A stretch of DNA of 6,990 bases from Halobacteriovoraceae bacterium (lineage in GTDB: Bacteria; Bdellovibrionota; Bacteriovoracia; Bacteriovoracales; Bacteriovoracaceae). Shown piece by piece: positions 6,595 through 6,990 of the stretch (position 1 is its first letter; each line of letters begins with the position of its first letter). The notes under the pieces are model-generated. The model was not told the DNA's origin, ran no database searches, and saw only the letters and a list, made by a program, of their open reading frames with translations. The DNA is taken from the NCBI GenBank assembly GCA_018663815.1, contig JABJPQ010000712.1, positions 1-6,990 of the forward strand, in the 5' to 3' direction. The position numbers were made by a program, and so were the translations under genes.

Positions 6595-6990
6595 CTAGAT
6601 AGTCTCCTCTCCTGGTTGTTTACCAACAGGAACTTTATCAGCGGCTGAACTCTGTTTTTTCATTTTCTTTTTCATCATTTTTTTTACTTTTCCCGACGGA
6701 ACAAGACTGATTTTAACTCCTTTACCATGAGCAACCGGGGAATGAGCCGTGTACCCGTTCGGAGTAGAAATTGATTGAGAAAACTTACTGGAAGAAAATT
6801 GTGATCCTTTATTTCCCTTCGTTACTTCAGACTTAATAACAATCATATTATTGTCCGTCGTAATATCTAAATTCATATTTTCTTTTTTGGGAGTTATAAT
6901 AATCGAAATACTCCCATCATCTTCATACTTTTCCTCCAGCTCAATACTTTTTCCTTTACCCTTAAAGCTACTCCCTCCAAAAAAAGGATC
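6595..6990 (-). CDS. Atypical Hsp20/alpha-crystallin-like protein with Lys-rich tail (partial, N-terminus off right edge)
   Basis: The frame is open from the right edge, giving 131 residues and then TAG at 6597-6595. An internal ATG at 6876 falls inside the conserved region and has no Shine-Dalgarno, so it is not the true start. The layout follows an alpha-crystallin domain: SIELEEKYEDDGSISIIITP, then NMNLDITTDNNMIVIKSEV (compare dIkVev.dn.LtI.ge), FSQSISTPNGY (compare FsRsf.LPeg) and GKGVKISLVPSG in place of A...nGVLtItlPK. The classic A-x-x-x-n-GVL signature is altered. The tail KKMMKKKMKKQ is strongly basic and atypical for the family, whose tails usually carry an IxI motif. Small heat-shock proteins hold unfolding client proteins in the cytoplasm; that function is inferred from the fold-level match. 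Its stop codon lies one base before the start of the acetyltransferase remnant, as expected in an operon. Confidence 0.65.
   Translation of the reverse strand, partial: DPFFGGSSFKGKGKSIELEEKYEDDGSISIIITPKKENMNLDITTDNNMIVIKSEVTKGNKGSQFSSSKFSQSISTPNGYTAHSPVAHGKGVKISLVPSGKVKKMMKKKMKKQSSAADKVPVGKQPGEETI

Noticed and set aside
6595..6876. A short 93-residue gene starting at ATG 6876
   Set aside because: The frame is open upstream to the window edge. The ATG falls inside the alpha-crystallin-like region, so the true start is outside the window.

Overview
The window is AT-rich, apart from a short GC-rich repeat at the left edge. It looks like the chromosome of a Gram-negative bacterium: two adjacent genes encode proteins with Sec-type signal peptides, and Shine-Dalgarno sites are conventional on most genes. 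The low GC, the rich secreted repertoire and the mix of an atypical Hsp20-like protein with a secreted trypsin-fold protein would fit a Bdellovibrionota/Bacteriovoracales-type genome. That placement is an impression, not something the sequence proves.

Layout from left to right. Positions 1-1073 (minus) hold most of a secreted protein with a trypsin-like fold. All three expected catalytic residues appear to be missing, and its C-terminal end runs off the left edge in a 9-residue Gly-rich tandem repeat (27-bp DNA repeat). Positions 1173-3305 (minus), directly upstream of it, hold a 710-residue secreted, mostly helical, cysteine-free protein that I do not recognise. A 246-bp divergent intergenic region (3306-3551) follows. 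Positions 3552-6347 (plus) encode a 931-residue STAND-type NTPase with a helical TPR-like middle, an OmpR/PhoB-type winged helix and a second winged helix at the extreme C-terminus. This is most simply a large signal-integrating transcription regulator with MalT-like domain order.

On the right, in convergent orientation, lies a GNAT acetyltransferase remnant (6365-6593, minus). It has the N-terminal and C-terminal ends of a YycN-like protein, but the middle is deleted and the two ends are in different frames. One base upstream of it sits the C-terminal 131 residues of an atypical Hsp20/alpha-crystallin-like protein with a Lys-rich tail (6595-6990, minus), whose start lies beyond the right edge.

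The most interesting unit is the divergent module: a STAND-TPR-winged-helix regulator facing a likely two-gene operon of a secreted helical protein and a secreted pseudo-protease with a repeat tail. The working hypothesis is that the regulator controls the secreted pair. The sequence supports the gene arrangement and the domain calls. The regulatory link is inference.
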